From: Hymenobacter algoricola
Lineage (GTDB): Bacteria; Bacteroidota; Bacteroidia; Cytophagales; Hymenobacteraceae
Direction of reading: 5' to 3'
DNA length: 64,000 bases
Assembly (NCBI RefSeq): GCF_039539525.1
Contig: NZ_BAABDH010000041.1
Coordinates: 124,001 to 188,000 of the forward strand
Shown: positions 25,253 through 34,289 of the stretch, piece after piece
Numbering within the stretch: the stretch's first letter is position 1
Layout of the letters: each line of letters begins with the position of its first letter
Made by a program: the position numbers and the translations under genes
The notes under the pieces: model-generated
The model's input: the letters and a program-made list of their open reading frames with translations, nothing else
What the model was told of the DNA's origin: nothing
The model's database searches: none

Positions 25253-26137
25253 TTAGCGCACCGTAATCTTGAACGTGTAGAAGCCCGTGGCCCCGCCGCC
25301 GGCCGAGCTGGTGCGGCGCAGGTCGGCATTTTCCAGCGCGTCGCGGCATACCTTCTCCTGGGCCGGCGACACGTTGCCCGACACCTTGGTCACGGCCTCA
25401 ATCTCGCCATCGGCATTCACCTTGATCTTGAAGCGCACGAAGCCCGAGCTGTTGTCCAGGGGCGGCACGTCGGGGATGCGTACGAAGGTCCAGCCCGCCA
25501 TTTCCAGCCCGCCGGAGCCGGGGCTGCGGCCCGAGCCGCCGCTGCCGGGCTGCCCGTAGAGGGCTTTGGCATCCAGCGAGCCGTTGGGGTCGCCCTGGTC
25601 GCCGGTGGCGCCGGGCCGGTCGCCGTTGTTGTTGCCGGTGGGGGCGTTGCTGGTACCGTTTTCGCCGTTGCCGCCGCCGCTGGCGCTGCCTTTGGGCGTG
25701 TAGAGCGTACGGGGCTTTTCGGCCGGCTTGGGCACTTCCTTCACCTCTTCGCGGCGCGGGGCGGGCTTTTCCACCGGCGGCACACTCACCGGGCTTTCCT
25801 CGGCCTCGCTGGTCACGATCTTATCCTCGGAAGCCTGCTGGGGCGTAGGCTCGGCCGCCTGCTGCACGGGGCGCGGCGTGGGGTCGGGCGAAGAGGCCGG
25901 CGGGCGGCTGTCCTCGCGGTTGGTGGACGCGTTGGCCACGGCCTTGCTCTGAATGTCGCCCGAGCCGGCCTCGTCCACGCCGTAGTTGAGCTCCACGCCG
26001 TCGCCGCCGAAAGCCGCCAGCGGCGGGTCGGGGCCTTTAAATACGGTAAAGATAAAAGCCGCGGCCAGCAGCGCATGGATAGCCACCGTGCCAATTATCG
26101 CCTCGCGGCGGTGCTCTTCGCGGTAGTCTAGGGGCAT
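25253..26137 (-). CDS. TonB-like energy transducer
   Basis: 294 aa. One N-terminal membrane helix (EAIIGTVAIHALLAAAFIFTVF), a long Pro/Lys/Glu and Gly/Asn/Ser-rich periplasmic linker (about 60-205), then a C-terminal TonB-fold domain (FVRFKIKVNADGEIEAVTKV ... FYTFKITVR). It follows exbB and exbD on the same strand, so it probably couples proton-driven ExbBD motion to outer-membrane transport or, given the SPOR protein at the head of the cluster, to a Tol-like envelope task. Confidence 0.87.
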   Translation of the reverse strand: MPLDYREEHRREAIIGTVAIHALLAAAFIFTVFKGPDPPLAAFGGDGVELNYGVDEAGSGDIQSKAVANASTNREDSRPPASSPDPTPRPVQQAAEPTPQQASEDKIVTSEAEESPVSVPPVEKPAPRREEVKEVPKPAEKPRTLYTPKGSASGGGNGENGTSNAPTGNNNGDRPGATGDQGDPNGSLDAKALYGQPGSGGSGRSPGSGGLEMAGWTFVRIPDVPPLDNSSGFVRFKIKVNADGEIEAVTKVSGNVSPAQEKVCRDALENADLRRTSSAGGGATGFYTFKITVR

Positions 26138-26258
26138 GGCACTTTGGTTTTTAGGGGTTGGCTTTGGGGTTGCTGGCTCTGGTTATCTATTGTCAACGCA
26201 TTCGACTTTGTTGGTTGACCAAAAACCAAAAACAAATTATCAAAAACCAACCGAAAGC
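26138..26258 (-). repeat. Intercistronic stem-loop spacer (exbD-tonB), GGTTTTTGG/CCAAAAACC type
   Basis: Minus strand: GGTTGGTTTTTGATAATTTG and TTTTTGGTTTTTGG after the exbD stop; CCAACCCCTAAAAACCAAAG just before the next ATG. Confidence 0.65.
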
Positions 26259-26669
26259 TTACTTGGCGGCCGACTGCTGGGCCTGGGTGGCCATCACCAT
26301 CTTTACCTTGAGGCGGTTGCCGATTTCGAGGATGTCGACCAGCTTCTGCACGTTCAGCGACGAGTCGACGCGCAGCACCACGGTAGGGCTTTCCAGCCCG
26401 GCCACGCGCTGGGCCAGGGCCGTTTCCAGGGTGGCGGCCGTCACGGGCTGACGGTCGAGGAAGTAGGCCCCGGCCGCATCGACCGACACGTTGATGGTTT
26501 CCTTCATTACCGCCTTGCCCGAGCGGGCGTTGGGCAGCATGAGCTTAATCACGTTGGGGTTCACCATCGTCGACACGATCAGAAAGAACAGCATCAGGAA
26601 GAACATGATGTCGTTCATCGAGCTGGTCTCGACGTGCGAGGAAAGCTTACGGCGCCGGCTGAGGTCCAT
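26259..26669 (-). CDS. exbD: Biopolymer transport protein ExbD/TolR family
   Basis: 136 aa with one N-terminal membrane helix (NDIMFFLMLFFLIVSTMV) whose Asp (MNDIMFF) is the proton-carrying residue, and a C-terminal periplasmic domain (LPNARSGKAVMKETINVSVDAAG...). Partner of the ExbB protein upstream. Confidence 0.92.
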   Translation of the reverse strand: MDLSRRRKLSSHVETSSMNDIMFFLMLFFLIVSTMVNPNVIKLMLPNARSGKAVMKETINVSVDAAGAYFLDRQPVTAATLETALAQRVAGLESPTVVLRVDSSLNVQKLVDILEIGNRLKVKMVMATQAQQSAAK

Positions 26670-26763
26670 ATGAGTTGCCAGTTGCGAGTTGCCCGTTGCC
26701 GGTTACGATTGCCGTTTCGTCGTTGAACAAACGGGCAACTGATAACCGGTAACTGGCAACTGA
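26670..26763 (-). repeat. Intercistronic stem-loop spacer (exbB-exbD), CAGTTGCC/GGCAACTG type
   Basis: Minus strand begins CAGTTGCCAGTTACCGG after the exbB stop and ends CGGGCAACTCGCAACTGG plus CAACTC just before the exbD ATG. The arms are built from degenerate 7-mers (GCAACTG, GCAACTC, GCAACGG) and are complementary. Confidence 0.7.
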
Positions 26764-27471
26764 TTAGTTGTCCTGAAGGATGTCCATGAACTCGATGGCC
26801 GAGTTTTCCATGCGGAACACGAGCCGCTCGACCATGATGCTGAGCCAGTGGTAGCCGATGTGGGCGATGATACCCACGATCAGGCCGGCGGCCGACGTGA
26901 CCATCTTGGTGTACAGACCACCCGAAATCTGGGCGATGCCGAAGTCGCCGGTGGCGCTGATGGCGTAGAAGATCTTAATAACGCCGATGATGGTACCCAC
27001 GAAGCCCAGCATGGGCGCAATGCCGGCGATGATGCCCAGGATGCTGATGTTCTTTTCGAGGCGGGCAATTTCAATCTTACCCACGTTTTCCACGCTGGCC
27101 TCAATGTCTTTCAGCGGCAGGCCGATGCGGCGGATGCCCTTCTCAATCATGCGGGCCAGCGGCGAGGGATTCTGCGCGCAGAGCATCTTGGCGCCTTGCA
27201 GGTCGCCCTTGACCATCAGCCCGCGGATGCCGCTCATAAACGAGTCGGGGTTGACGGCGGCGCGGCGGATGGTAATGAAGCGCTCAATGATGATGTAGAG
27301 CGACACGAACGAGAGCAGCAGCAGCGGCAGCATGATCCAGCCGCCTTTCAGAATCAGATCCAGCAGGGACAAATCCCCGGTGACGGTGGGGGTGCCGGCG
27401 GCAACGGCGGTGGCGGCGGTATCGGTGGCGGTGGTAGCGGCGGTGGTAATCTGCAGCAGGAATGCGGTCAT
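26764..27471 (-). CDS. exbB: MotA/TolQ/ExbB proton channel family protein
   Basis: 235 aa with three membrane helices: WIMLPLLLLSFVSLYIIIERF near 45-65, then after a cytoplasmic loop the pair ILGIIAGIAPMLGFVGTIIGVIKIF and TSAAGLIVGIIAHIGYHWL. The family motif (G)TVxGxxxxF is present as GFVGTIIGVIKIF. The start ATG at 27471 lies one base from the stop of the SPOR protein. Confidence 0.94.
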   Translation of the reverse strand: MTAFLLQITTAATTATDTAATAVAAGTPTVTGDLSLLDLILKGGWIMLPLLLLSFVSLYIIIERFITIRRAAVNPDSFMSGIRGLMVKGDLQGAKMLCAQNPSPLARMIEKGIRRIGLPLKDIEASVENVGKIEIARLEKNISILGIIAGIAPMLGFVGTIIGVIKIFYAISATGDFGIAQISGGLYTKMVTSAAGLIVGIIAHIGYHWLSIMVERLVFRMENSAIEFMDILQDN

Positions 27472-27472
27472 G

Positions 27473-28612
27473 CTAGTAGTTGAGAACCCAAAGATCAGAA
27501 CCTAAGTGCTTCCGCACCAGGGGCAATTGTTGCTGGGCGACGGCCTTGCTGGGAAAGTCGACCACCGAGAGGCGGTACTGGCGGCTGCCGCGGGCCGGCA
27601 GCACTACTTTGGCGTCCTTGTGCCCGTGGCGCAGCAGGGCCAGGCGGCCTTTCTCGGCGTGGGCCAGCGTGGTATAGGCCCCCACAATGATGTAGGAACG
27701 GCCCGTACGGCTTTTAATTGTAGTGGGGCCGGTAGCCGGCGCCAGGCGGGGAGCCACTACCCCGGCTTTCGCCACCGGCGCTGCGGGCGTACGTACGGCC
27801 ACCGGCTTGGCCACTGCCGCGGGCTTGCGCACGAGGGCTGCTTTCGCCGGGATAGCCGCCGGGCCTTTGACGACGGCGGGGGCCGCGCTAATCACCGGCG
27901 CGGGAGCCGCTTCCGACCAGCTGCTGTTGGTCAGGGCGGCCTGCTGCCGGTCGAAGGTCGGCTGCGCGGCCCCGGACGGCTTTTCAGCGTCAGCCGCGGG
28001 CTGGCTCAGATCTAGGGTAAGACTTTCAGGCAGATACCCTAAGCGCAAAGCGCCCTGGTAGTTGGCCGTCAGGATCAGGCCGGCAATGAGCATCGTAGCG
28101 GCCGCTTTGAAGGCTTTGGTCAGGCGGCGCGAGCGGCTCACGGTGAGCAGCGGCGCGGCGGGCTGCCGGTCGCGGGCCAACAGGGCATCGGTGGCGCGGA
28201 TGGGGCGCGACACCAGCTCGGGCAGCCCGTAGCTGGCGGTGAGCAGGTTCTGGTGTCCGGTGTATTCGAAGTCGAGGCCGCGGCCCGCGAGGCGGCGGAA
28301 GGTGCCGATGCCGGGCAGCTCAGCGCGCTGGCTGGTTTCCAGCTGGGCCTGCAGGCCCAGCACGGCGTCGCGCACCAGCTGCCGGGCCTGGGTGGGCGAC
28401 ACCTGCAGGGCGCTGCTCAGCGCATCGACCAGCAGCCCGTCGTTGCGGGTCAGCGACTGGTTGAAGGCTACGCGCTTGGTGGGCGGAGCCAGCGTGTGGC
28501 GCACGGGATGGATGTGGGCCGGGGCATAATCGGCAATCAGGCCGCCGAAATCGGGGATGATAACGCAGTCGTGGTCCCGGAGCAGGGTGCGGATATGGTC
28601 GGAAAGCTGCAT
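27473..28612 (-). CDS. HU-CCDC81 and SPOR domain protein
   Basis: 379 aa. The N-terminal ~130 residues (LSDHIRTLLRDHDCVIIPDFGGLIADYAPA, LPGIGTFRR) form the tandem HU-like CCDC81 domain seen in Bacteroidota. A membrane helix follows (AFKAAATMLIAGLILTANY), then an Ala/Pro/Lys-rich linker and a C-terminal SPOR domain (SYIIVGAYTTLAHAEKGRLALLRHG ... YRLSVVDFPSKAVAQQQL). The SPOR part should bind denuded peptidoglycan in the periplasm. Its place at the head of exbB-exbD-tonB suggests a role in envelope constriction or maintenance. Confidence 0.85.
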   Translation of the reverse strand: MQLSDHIRTLLRDHDCVIIPDFGGLIADYAPAHIHPVRHTLAPPTKRVAFNQSLTRNDGLLVDALSSALQVSPTQARQLVRDAVLGLQAQLETSQRAELPGIGTFRRLAGRGLDFEYTGHQNLLTASYGLPELVSRPIRATDALLARDRQPAAPLLTVSRSRRLTKAFKAAATMLIAGLILTANYQGALRLGYLPESLTLDLSQPAADAEKPSGAAQPTFDRQQAALTNSSWSEAAPAPVISAAPAVVKGPAAIPAKAALVRKPAAVAKPVAVRTPAAPVAKAGVVAPRLAPATGPTTIKSRTGRSYIIVGAYTTLAHAEKGRLALLRHGHKDAKVVLPARGSRQYRLSVVDFPSKAVAQQQLPLVRKHLGSDLWVLNY

Positions 28613-28660
28613 CAGGCGGCGAAGTTAGGATTGGGTGAGCGGGGGTTTCGGCCGGGCAAC

Positions 28661-28738
28661 GCGAAAGACCTTCCGGGCGGCCGGCCCCCGGTTGCCGAAC
28701 GGCAAAAAGCGGGCTGCGGGCGACCAGAAGGTCTTTCG
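28661..28738 (-). terminator. Long imperfect hairpin, possible terminator of the outer-membrane barrel gene
   Basis: GCGAAAGACCTTC (28661-28673) pairs with GAAGGTCTTTCG (28727-28738) around a GC-rich inner part. It lies 44 bp past the receptor-like gene stop at 28782. Confidence 0.5.
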
Positions 28739-28781
28739 GGCACTAGGAAGACGGCGGATTCAGCAGCAACGCAATCAGGTT

Positions 28782-30488
28782 CTAGAAGTCGTAGGTAACG
28801 CCCGCCAGCACGTTGAGGCCCTTCACCGGATAGTTCAGGAACCGCTCGTACTTGCGGTTGAGCAGGTTATTGCCCGAAGCAAAGATGGACAGATTTTCCA
28901 TAATACGGTAGTCGGCGCGCAGGTTCAGGTCAATTACGGCATCCGTTTCCTGCACGATACCGATCTGGGGCGCGGGCAGCGGGAAGGTCACATCGGGCTG
29001 ATACGTGGTGCCGTAGCTGGCGGTATAGGTGTAGAGCTCGGCGCCCAGCAGCAGCTTGCTGTACATGTTATACGTGGCAAACAGCGTGGACTGAAAGGCC
29101 GGCCGGTGGTAGGCTTTGGCCAGCGTGTGCACCTTGTAGCCGTTGTAGTCGGCCTTGAAGCCGATGCGCAGCTGCTCGGCGGCATTGTACAGGATTTCGC
29201 CGTGCACGTTCACCAGCTGGGTGGCCTTCTTGTCGTACACCAGCTCGAACTTGGTCGAGTCCTGGGCGGAGTTGTTGTAGAAGTACAGGTTGCGGTCGTT
29301 GCTGAGCGTCACCTTGGCGTTCACCGACAGCGCCCGGGCCGGGGTGGCGTTGAAGCCGAAGTACAGCGTCGGGCCGCGGTGGGTGTCGGCCACGCGCTGC
29401 CGGGCGGCCAGCCAGGGGTTTTCGGTGGTCAGGTCATACATCGTCACGCGCTGCAGACCGCCGCCCAGGCCGGCAAAGGCCACGAACTTGTCCTCGGCCA
29501 CGGTGTAGCCCAGGCGGATGGCCGGGTACACGTTGAACTGCGGGGCCCGGCGGATGGTGTCGCCGGTGTAGCCCAGCGTAGCCCCCACCGACACATTCAG
29601 CCGGTCCAGGGTCAGCTCGTAGGCCGGCGTGACCTGCACGAAGGGCCGGCTCACGGAGTAGGCCGAATCCTTCTGGGAGATGAACGACACGTCGCCGTTG
29701 ACGCTCACCCGGCTTTTCTCGCTCAGCACGTAGGCCGAGCGCAGCTGGGCGTGGATGTTGCTTTCGGTGGCCCGGAAGTCATCTTTCCAGTAGTTGTAGC
29801 CCAGGCCGAAGTCGTACTGGAAGGCGGCGTCGGCGGCGCGGTTGCGGGCGTAGACCTTGGCCGCGGCGCGGTAGAATACCTGCCTGAGCTGGTCGGTTTC
29901 GGGCGGCAGCTTGAGCGTGCGGCGGTTGTAGCCGTAGAAGTTGTACCGCTCCCGGCCCAGGTCCACCCTGGCGCCCAGCGTCATCGGGCCGCGGTAGGTT
30001 TCGCCGTTCAGGCCCAGGCTGTTCTGGCTCAGGCCCGAGTTTTTCTTGTCGACGGGGCCGTTGGCCGAAGCCAGGTGGCTGAAGTCGAGGCCGTAGGAGG
30101 CGGCGTCGGAGCGGGTGTTGTGCAGGTAGATTTTGCCGTAGGTGGTGCCGTAGTTGCCCAGGCCGGCCTTCACGTAGTTGCCGGTCTGCGGGGCCAGCTC
30201 CTCAGCCCGGATGGTCAGCACCCGCACCGAGGGGTTGAGCAGGTCGGCGGGCAGGCGGAAGTCGGGGTAGGTGTAGGCGACTTTGCCGGCCTGCCTGACG
30301 GGCGGGTCGAGGCGGATTTTCTCGAAGTTGCGCGTGGCCTCGGGCAGCTGGTTGACCCGCTCCTTGACGATTTCAATTTCGGCGTCTTCAATCTTGCCCC
30401 CGGTTTTGCCGGGGCGTTGGGCCTGGGCGGCCAGCGGCGCCGCGGCGGCCAGCAGTACGGCCAGGGCCAATGGTTGACGAAGGGTCAT
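28782..30488 (-). CDS. TonB-dependent-receptor-like outer-membrane barrel without a clear plug
   Basis: 568 aa with a signal peptide (LALAVLLAAAAPLAAQAQ). The chain is almost entirely barrel strands (NYVKAGLGNYGTTYGKIYLH, YGLDFSHLAS, KFVAFAGLGGGLQ, NLSIFASGNNLLNRKYERF) and ends in YDF. The last ~80 residues resemble the C-terminal end of TonB-dependent receptors, but the N-terminal ~100 residues do not contain a recognisable plug or TonB box. It is next to a large TPR protein on the same strand and its ATG is directly preceded by a CCAAGACCC repeat. Confidence 0.8.
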   Translation of the reverse strand: MTLRQPLALAVLLAAAAPLAAQAQRPGKTGGKIEDAEIEIVKERVNQLPEATRNFEKIRLDPPVRQAGKVAYTYPDFRLPADLLNPSVRVLTIRAEELAPQTGNYVKAGLGNYGTTYGKIYLHNTRSDAASYGLDFSHLASANGPVDKKNSGLSQNSLGLNGETYRGPMTLGARVDLGRERYNFYGYNRRTLKLPPETDQLRQVFYRAAAKVYARNRAADAAFQYDFGLGYNYWKDDFRATESNIHAQLRSAYVLSEKSRVSVNGDVSFISQKDSAYSVSRPFVQVTPAYELTLDRLNVSVGATLGYTGDTIRRAPQFNVYPAIRLGYTVAEDKFVAFAGLGGGLQRVTMYDLTTENPWLAARQRVADTHRGPTLYFGFNATPARALSVNAKVTLSNDRNLYFYNNSAQDSTKFELVYDKKATQLVNVHGEILYNAAEQLRIGFKADYNGYKVHTLAKAYHRPAFQSTLFATYNMYSKLLLGAELYTYTASYGTTYQPDVTFPLPAPQIGIVQETDAVIDLNLRADYRIMENLSIFASGNNLLNRKYERFLNYPVKGLNVLAGVTYDF

Positions 30489-30493
30489 ATGGT

Positions 30494-30527
30494 AGGGTCT
30501 TGGGGTCTTGGGGACTTAGGGTCTTGG
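30494..30527 (-). repeat. CCAAGACCC-type 5' leader repeat before the outer-membrane barrel gene
   Basis: Minus strand reads CCAAGACCCTAAGTCCCC then AAGACCCC and AAGACCC, ending five bases before the ATG at 30488. The same unit precedes tyrS and bshB1. Confidence 0.7.
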
Positions 30528-30550
30528 CTTTTCGCCTTAACCCTGGCAGG

Positions 30551-30645
30551 TGTCATTCCGAGCTTGCCGGGGAATCTCGCGGGCTGACGTTGGAACAGCA
30601 ATCCAACGTCAGCCCGCGAGATACTTCACTCTGCTCAGCATGACG
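30551..30645. repeat. REP/MITE-like element, family A copy 1
   Basis: Begins TGTCATTCCGAGCTTGCC and ends TGCTCAGCATGACG; the centre holds a 21-bp near-perfect inverted repeat (TCTCGCGGGCTGACGTTGGA and its complement) with loop ACAGCAA. Non-coding. Confidence 0.8.
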
Positions 30646-30669
30646 TTCTTTTTCATTCGGCTGCTCCCG

Positions 30670-33600
30670 CTACTCCTGGCTCGGGGCGGGCGTGGCCGAC
30701 GAATCGGCCGGCGCGGCCTGGGTGGGCGTCAGGTTGTTGACGGGCACTTTGCCCTTGGCCGGCGCTTTCGTAGGCGGCGTCTTGGTGGCGGGGGCTTTGG
30801 TCGGCGTCTTGGCCGGCGGCGTTTTGGGGCTGCCCGTCGGGCTGCCGGTGCCCGAGCCGCCCGCGGGGGCGTCGGCGGGCAACGCGGCCAGGCGCTGCCT
30901 GGCGCCTTCGATGACTTCGGCCACCGGGAATTTATTCTCGATGATGGAGTTCAGCGTGGCCCGGGCCTGGAAGATTTCGCCCTGGGCCTGGTAGATGTCC
31001 GAAATCAGCAGAAAGCCCCGGCCCTGCCAGAGCTCGTAGTTGGAGGAGTTGGTTTTGTAGGCCGCGTCCAGGGCTTCGGGGTACTTCTTCTGCTGAAACA
31101 GCACGTCGGCCAGCAGGTACTGGGCTTCGGCACCGGTTTCGTCGGTGGCGGCGGCGGCCGTGGTCAGCTCGGGCAGGGCCTGGTCGAGGTTGCCGGCCTT
31201 GTAGGTGGCCTTGGCCAGGTAGAGCGTGGCGGCGTTGGTGGCGTTGAGCGTGGCCCCGCTCAGGGCGCGCAGCTCCTCGGCCACGCGGCGGGTGGCGGCG
31301 TAGTCGGCACTTTCGTAGTAGCTCTTCAGCAGCCCGATGCTGGCCGTGGCCACTTCGCGCTTGTTCTGTGACGACTCCCGCAGGCGGGTGTAGTACTTGA
31401 TGGCTTCGGGGTAATTCTTGCTTTCAAACTCCAGGTCGGCCACCCGGCCCACGGCGCGGTTCACAAACTCCGACTTGCCCTCCTGCACCACGGCTTTCAG
31501 GCGGGTCAGGGCCTCGGCTTTCTGGCCCGTTTTCAGGTAGGCATCGGCCAGGAAGTAGCGGCCGTCGGCGGCCAGGGCCGTGCCGGGGTACTGCTTGAGG
31601 TAGCTTTCCAGGCGCGGAATGGCCTTGTCGTACTTCTCGGCCAGGTACAGGGACTTGGCGGCCTCAAACTCCACGCTTTCGGTGGCCCCACTTTCCGGGT
31701 TCTGCTGCTTGAACTGGGCCAGGTACTGGTCAAACTCCTCGGTCTTGCCCAGCGCCGTCAGGCTTTCCTGCAGGCTGAACAGGGCGCTGTTGGCCGACTT
31801 GGTGCGCGGAAACCGGGTCAGCACCTGCCGGAAGTCGGCCACGGCCTTCTCGTGCTGGTTCAGGTTGGCGTAGGCCACGCCGCGCTTCTGCAACGCCGGC
31901 GGAATCAGCGGGGAGTTGGGGCGGTTGTCAATCAGGCGGGTAAAGCCGTCGACGGCGGGCTGGAAGGCGCCGGCCTCGTAGTCGAACTGGGCCTGCTGGA
32001 ACACGGCGTCGTCGGCGTAGCGCGAGGTGGGCGCCGTGCGCAGCAGCGTGCCCAGGGTTTTGGTGGCCTCGTCGCGGCGGCCGAGCAGGCCCAGGGTCAC
32101 GCTTTTCTGGTAGTAGGCGTAGTCCTTGTCGGCGGCGTTGGCCTGAATCACCTTCTCGTAGAGGTCCAGGGCCTGCTGGTAGCTTTTGGCAATGTAGTAG
32201 GTATCGGCCAGGCGCAGGGTCACGTCGTAGTAGTTCGCGTCGGTGGGCTTGGCCATCTTGTCGTTCAGGTAGGCCTGAAACTGGGTGCGCGCCTGCGGAT
32301 ACTGCTGGGTGTTGTAGTAGGCGTAGCCCAGGCCGTAGCGGGCTTTCTGGTCGAAGTCGGTGTCGGCGGCGGCCCCGTCGCGGGCGGTGCGGGCGGCGGC
32401 GGTGTAGGCCTGAATGGCCTCGGGGTACTTCTGCCCCACGCTGTACACCTCCCCTTTCAACACTTGAGCCGCGGCGCGCAGGGCGTCATCCTGGGGGTAC
32501 TTCAGCGACTTGTCCAGCACGGGCAGCGCGTCGGAGTACTGGCCGTTGTTATACAAAGTGGCGGCCTGCAGATAGGCCACGCGCTGGTAGGTGGTGTTGA
32601 GCTTGGTGCTCCGGTCATCGAGGCCGTCGAGGTAGCGCAGGGCCTGGGCGTAGTCCGACGAGTTCAGGAAACTCTCGCTCAGGATGTCGTCGGCAGCCGG
32701 GCCGTTCTTGGAGCGCGGAAACTTCTTGCTGAAGTCCTTGAGCGCCGCAATGACCTCGGGCGTGTTGCCGAGCTCGTAGTTGATCTGGGCGTACTTGAGC
32801 GTCGCGTTTTCGGTGATTTTCTTGTCGAACGTGGCCTTGCGGGCCGCGTCGAAGGCCGTGAGGGCAAACTGCTTCTGGCTGGTCTGCAGGTAGCTCAGCC
32901 CCAGGTGGTAGGCCGCGTTCTGGCCCAGGGAGTCGCGCTGGGCGGCCACGCCCTTCAAACTGCCGATGGCACCCTTGAAGTCGCCCATCTTGTAGTTGGC
33001 AAAGCCGATCTTGTACTGCACGGCCGGTTCGATCTTCTTGCGGCCGGCGGCGTAGGTGTCGAAATACTCGGCCGCGGGCTTGTAGTCCTGCTTCTGGTAG
33101 TAGGCGTCGCCGACCAGCAGCTGGATTTCGTCGGCGCCCTGGGGCGGCGGGGTCTGGGCCAGGGCCCGGGTGCCGTAGTCGATCAGGCCGTCGAAGTTGC
33201 CTTCCTTGTAGTAGATCTGGCTCATGATGGCCGGCACTACGGGCTTGTAGGCGTCGTTTTCCTCGGCTATGGCCAGGTCCTTGCGGGCGCCGGGGTAGTC
33301 GCCGGCGCGGAAGGCCAGGTAGCCCGCGTAGTAGGAGCTGGCGTAGCGGTACTGGTGGTTGCCCTGCTTGTTGCGGTCGAAGAGCAGCTTGGCCTTGTCG
33401 AACTCCTTCTGGGCGAAGTAGCTGTAGCCGAGCTTGAACTCCGACTCGGCCCGCTGGTCGTTGGAGAGGTTGTTGGCTCCCACGCGCTGCAGGTAGTCGA
33501 TGCTCTTGGCGTAGTTTTTCTGGTCGAAGTAGAACTTACCCAGCTCGAAGAAGGCCACGGCGGCCTTGGGGTGGGCCGGGTTATTGGCCGCGAAGGCCAG

Positions 33601-33888
33601 AATGCGGTCCTCGGCGTCGGGGTGAAACAGGAACAGCCCCGATACGGCGTAGTAGTACTCGGCCTCAATGGTTCGGTCGCGCAGCTCGCCGGTGCGGCGC
33701 TGCGTCAGGTCGAGGTAGCGCTGGAAGGCCTGCTGGGCGGCGCCGTACTTGCCGCGGTCGAAGAGCTCGAGGCCTTCCTGAAAGTGTCGTTCGTCGGAGG
33801 CAAATACCTGCGTTTGCTGGGCGTGCGCGGCTATCGGGGCCGCCGCGCTGAGCGTGGCCGCCAGCGCAATCCGGGGAAATATCTTCAT
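30670..33888 (-). CDS. Large periplasmic tetratricopeptide repeat protein
   Basis: 1072 aa with a signal peptide (MKIFPRIALAATLSAAAPIAAHAQQ). TPR and TPR-like helical pairs run through residues ~35-960 (for example AVAFFELGKFYFDQKNYAKS, AAQVLKGEVYSVGQKYPEAI, DEVLFQQKKYPEALDAAYK). The C-terminal ~75 residues are Pro/Thr/Lys-rich (TPPAKTPTKAPATK) and disordered. Likely a scaffold in the periplasm or at the outer membrane working with the barrel protein encoded next. A -7-like TACTTTTG lies upstream at 33933-33940. Confidence 0.85.
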   Translation of the reverse strand: MKIFPRIALAATLSAAAPIAAHAQQTQVFASDERHFQEGLELFDRGKYGAAQQAFQRYLDLTQRRTGELRDRTIEAEYYYAVSGLFLFHPDAEDRILAFAANNPAHPKAAVAFFELGKFYFDQKNYAKSIDYLQRVGANNLSNDQRAESEFKLGYSYFAQKEFDKAKLLFDRNKQGNHQYRYASSYYAGYLAFRAGDYPGARKDLAIAEENDAYKPVVPAIMSQIYYKEGNFDGLIDYGTRALAQTPPPQGADEIQLLVGDAYYQKQDYKPAAEYFDTYAAGRKKIEPAVQYKIGFANYKMGDFKGAIGSLKGVAAQRDSLGQNAAYHLGLSYLQTSQKQFALTAFDAARKATFDKKITENATLKYAQINYELGNTPEVIAALKDFSKKFPRSKNGPAADDILSESFLNSSDYAQALRYLDGLDDRSTKLNTTYQRVAYLQAATLYNNGQYSDALPVLDKSLKYPQDDALRAAAQVLKGEVYSVGQKYPEAIQAYTAAARTARDGAAADTDFDQKARYGLGYAYYNTQQYPQARTQFQAYLNDKMAKPTDANYYDVTLRLADTYYIAKSYQQALDLYEKVIQANAADKDYAYYQKSVTLGLLGRRDEATKTLGTLLRTAPTSRYADDAVFQQAQFDYEAGAFQPAVDGFTRLIDNRPNSPLIPPALQKRGVAYANLNQHEKAVADFRQVLTRFPRTKSANSALFSLQESLTALGKTEEFDQYLAQFKQQNPESGATESVEFEAAKSLYLAEKYDKAIPRLESYLKQYPGTALAADGRYFLADAYLKTGQKAEALTRLKAVVQEGKSEFVNRAVGRVADLEFESKNYPEAIKYYTRLRESSQNKREVATASIGLLKSYYESADYAATRRVAEELRALSGATLNATNAATLYLAKATYKAGNLDQALPELTTAAAATDETGAEAQYLLADVLFQQKKYPEALDAAYKTNSSNYELWQGRGFLLISDIYQAQGEIFQARATLNSIIENKFPVAEVIEGARQRLAALPADAPAGGSGTGSPTGSPKTPPAKTPTKAPATKTPPTKAPAKGKVPVNNLTPTQAAPADSSATPAPSQE

Positions 33889-33932
33889 TATGAGGCGTTA
33901 CGGGGACGGGGCGCTAGGGGCCCGATGCTGGC

Positions 33933-33940
33933 CAAAAGTA
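33933..33940 (-). promoter_or_regulatory. -7 element before the large TPR gene
   Basis: Minus-strand TACTTTTG fits TAnnTTTG, 45 bp before the ATG at 33888. No convincing -33 TTG. Confidence 0.5.
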
Positions 33941-34289
33941 GCGAAAAAAGGCGGTGGGTTGCGTCTTAACGGGTTCTGTGGCGTTTGCTAACGCGGGCGG
34001 CAGCGGCTTTGGTATGCCGGCTCATTTTCGGGGCGGCGGTTTCCGCACGGCCGCCGCCCGGCCCGCCGGGTCTTTGTTACGCCCCGCGGTAGCACGTGGG
34101 AGTCTGGCGGCAGGCGTCCTGTCGATGGCCTGATTGCCAGGGCTCAGATCCTACCGCTCCCGACAGCACTAATGCCGGCTTAGGCGCTGCTGCCGAATAA
34201 TTTCTGCGCACGAAACTTATCTTGCCCAAAACTAGCGCCTGTAACCCCGGCAGTACGCAGGTTCGGGTCAAATTAAGCAAAACCAGGAA
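33941..34289. other. Intergenic, no gene supported
   Basis: 349 bp between divergent genes. A 67-codon minus-strand frame (34077-34280) has no protein-like features. The promoter of the small membrane protein must lie here but no TAnnTTTG match is seen. Confidence 0.4.

Noticed and set aside
31852..33969. 705-codon plus-strand frame
   Set aside because: Antisense to the TPR protein; low-complexity Val/Gly-rich translation.
34077..34280. 67-codon minus-strand frame
   Set aside because: No recognisable features, promoter or conservation clue; the sequence ends inside what should be promoter DNA.
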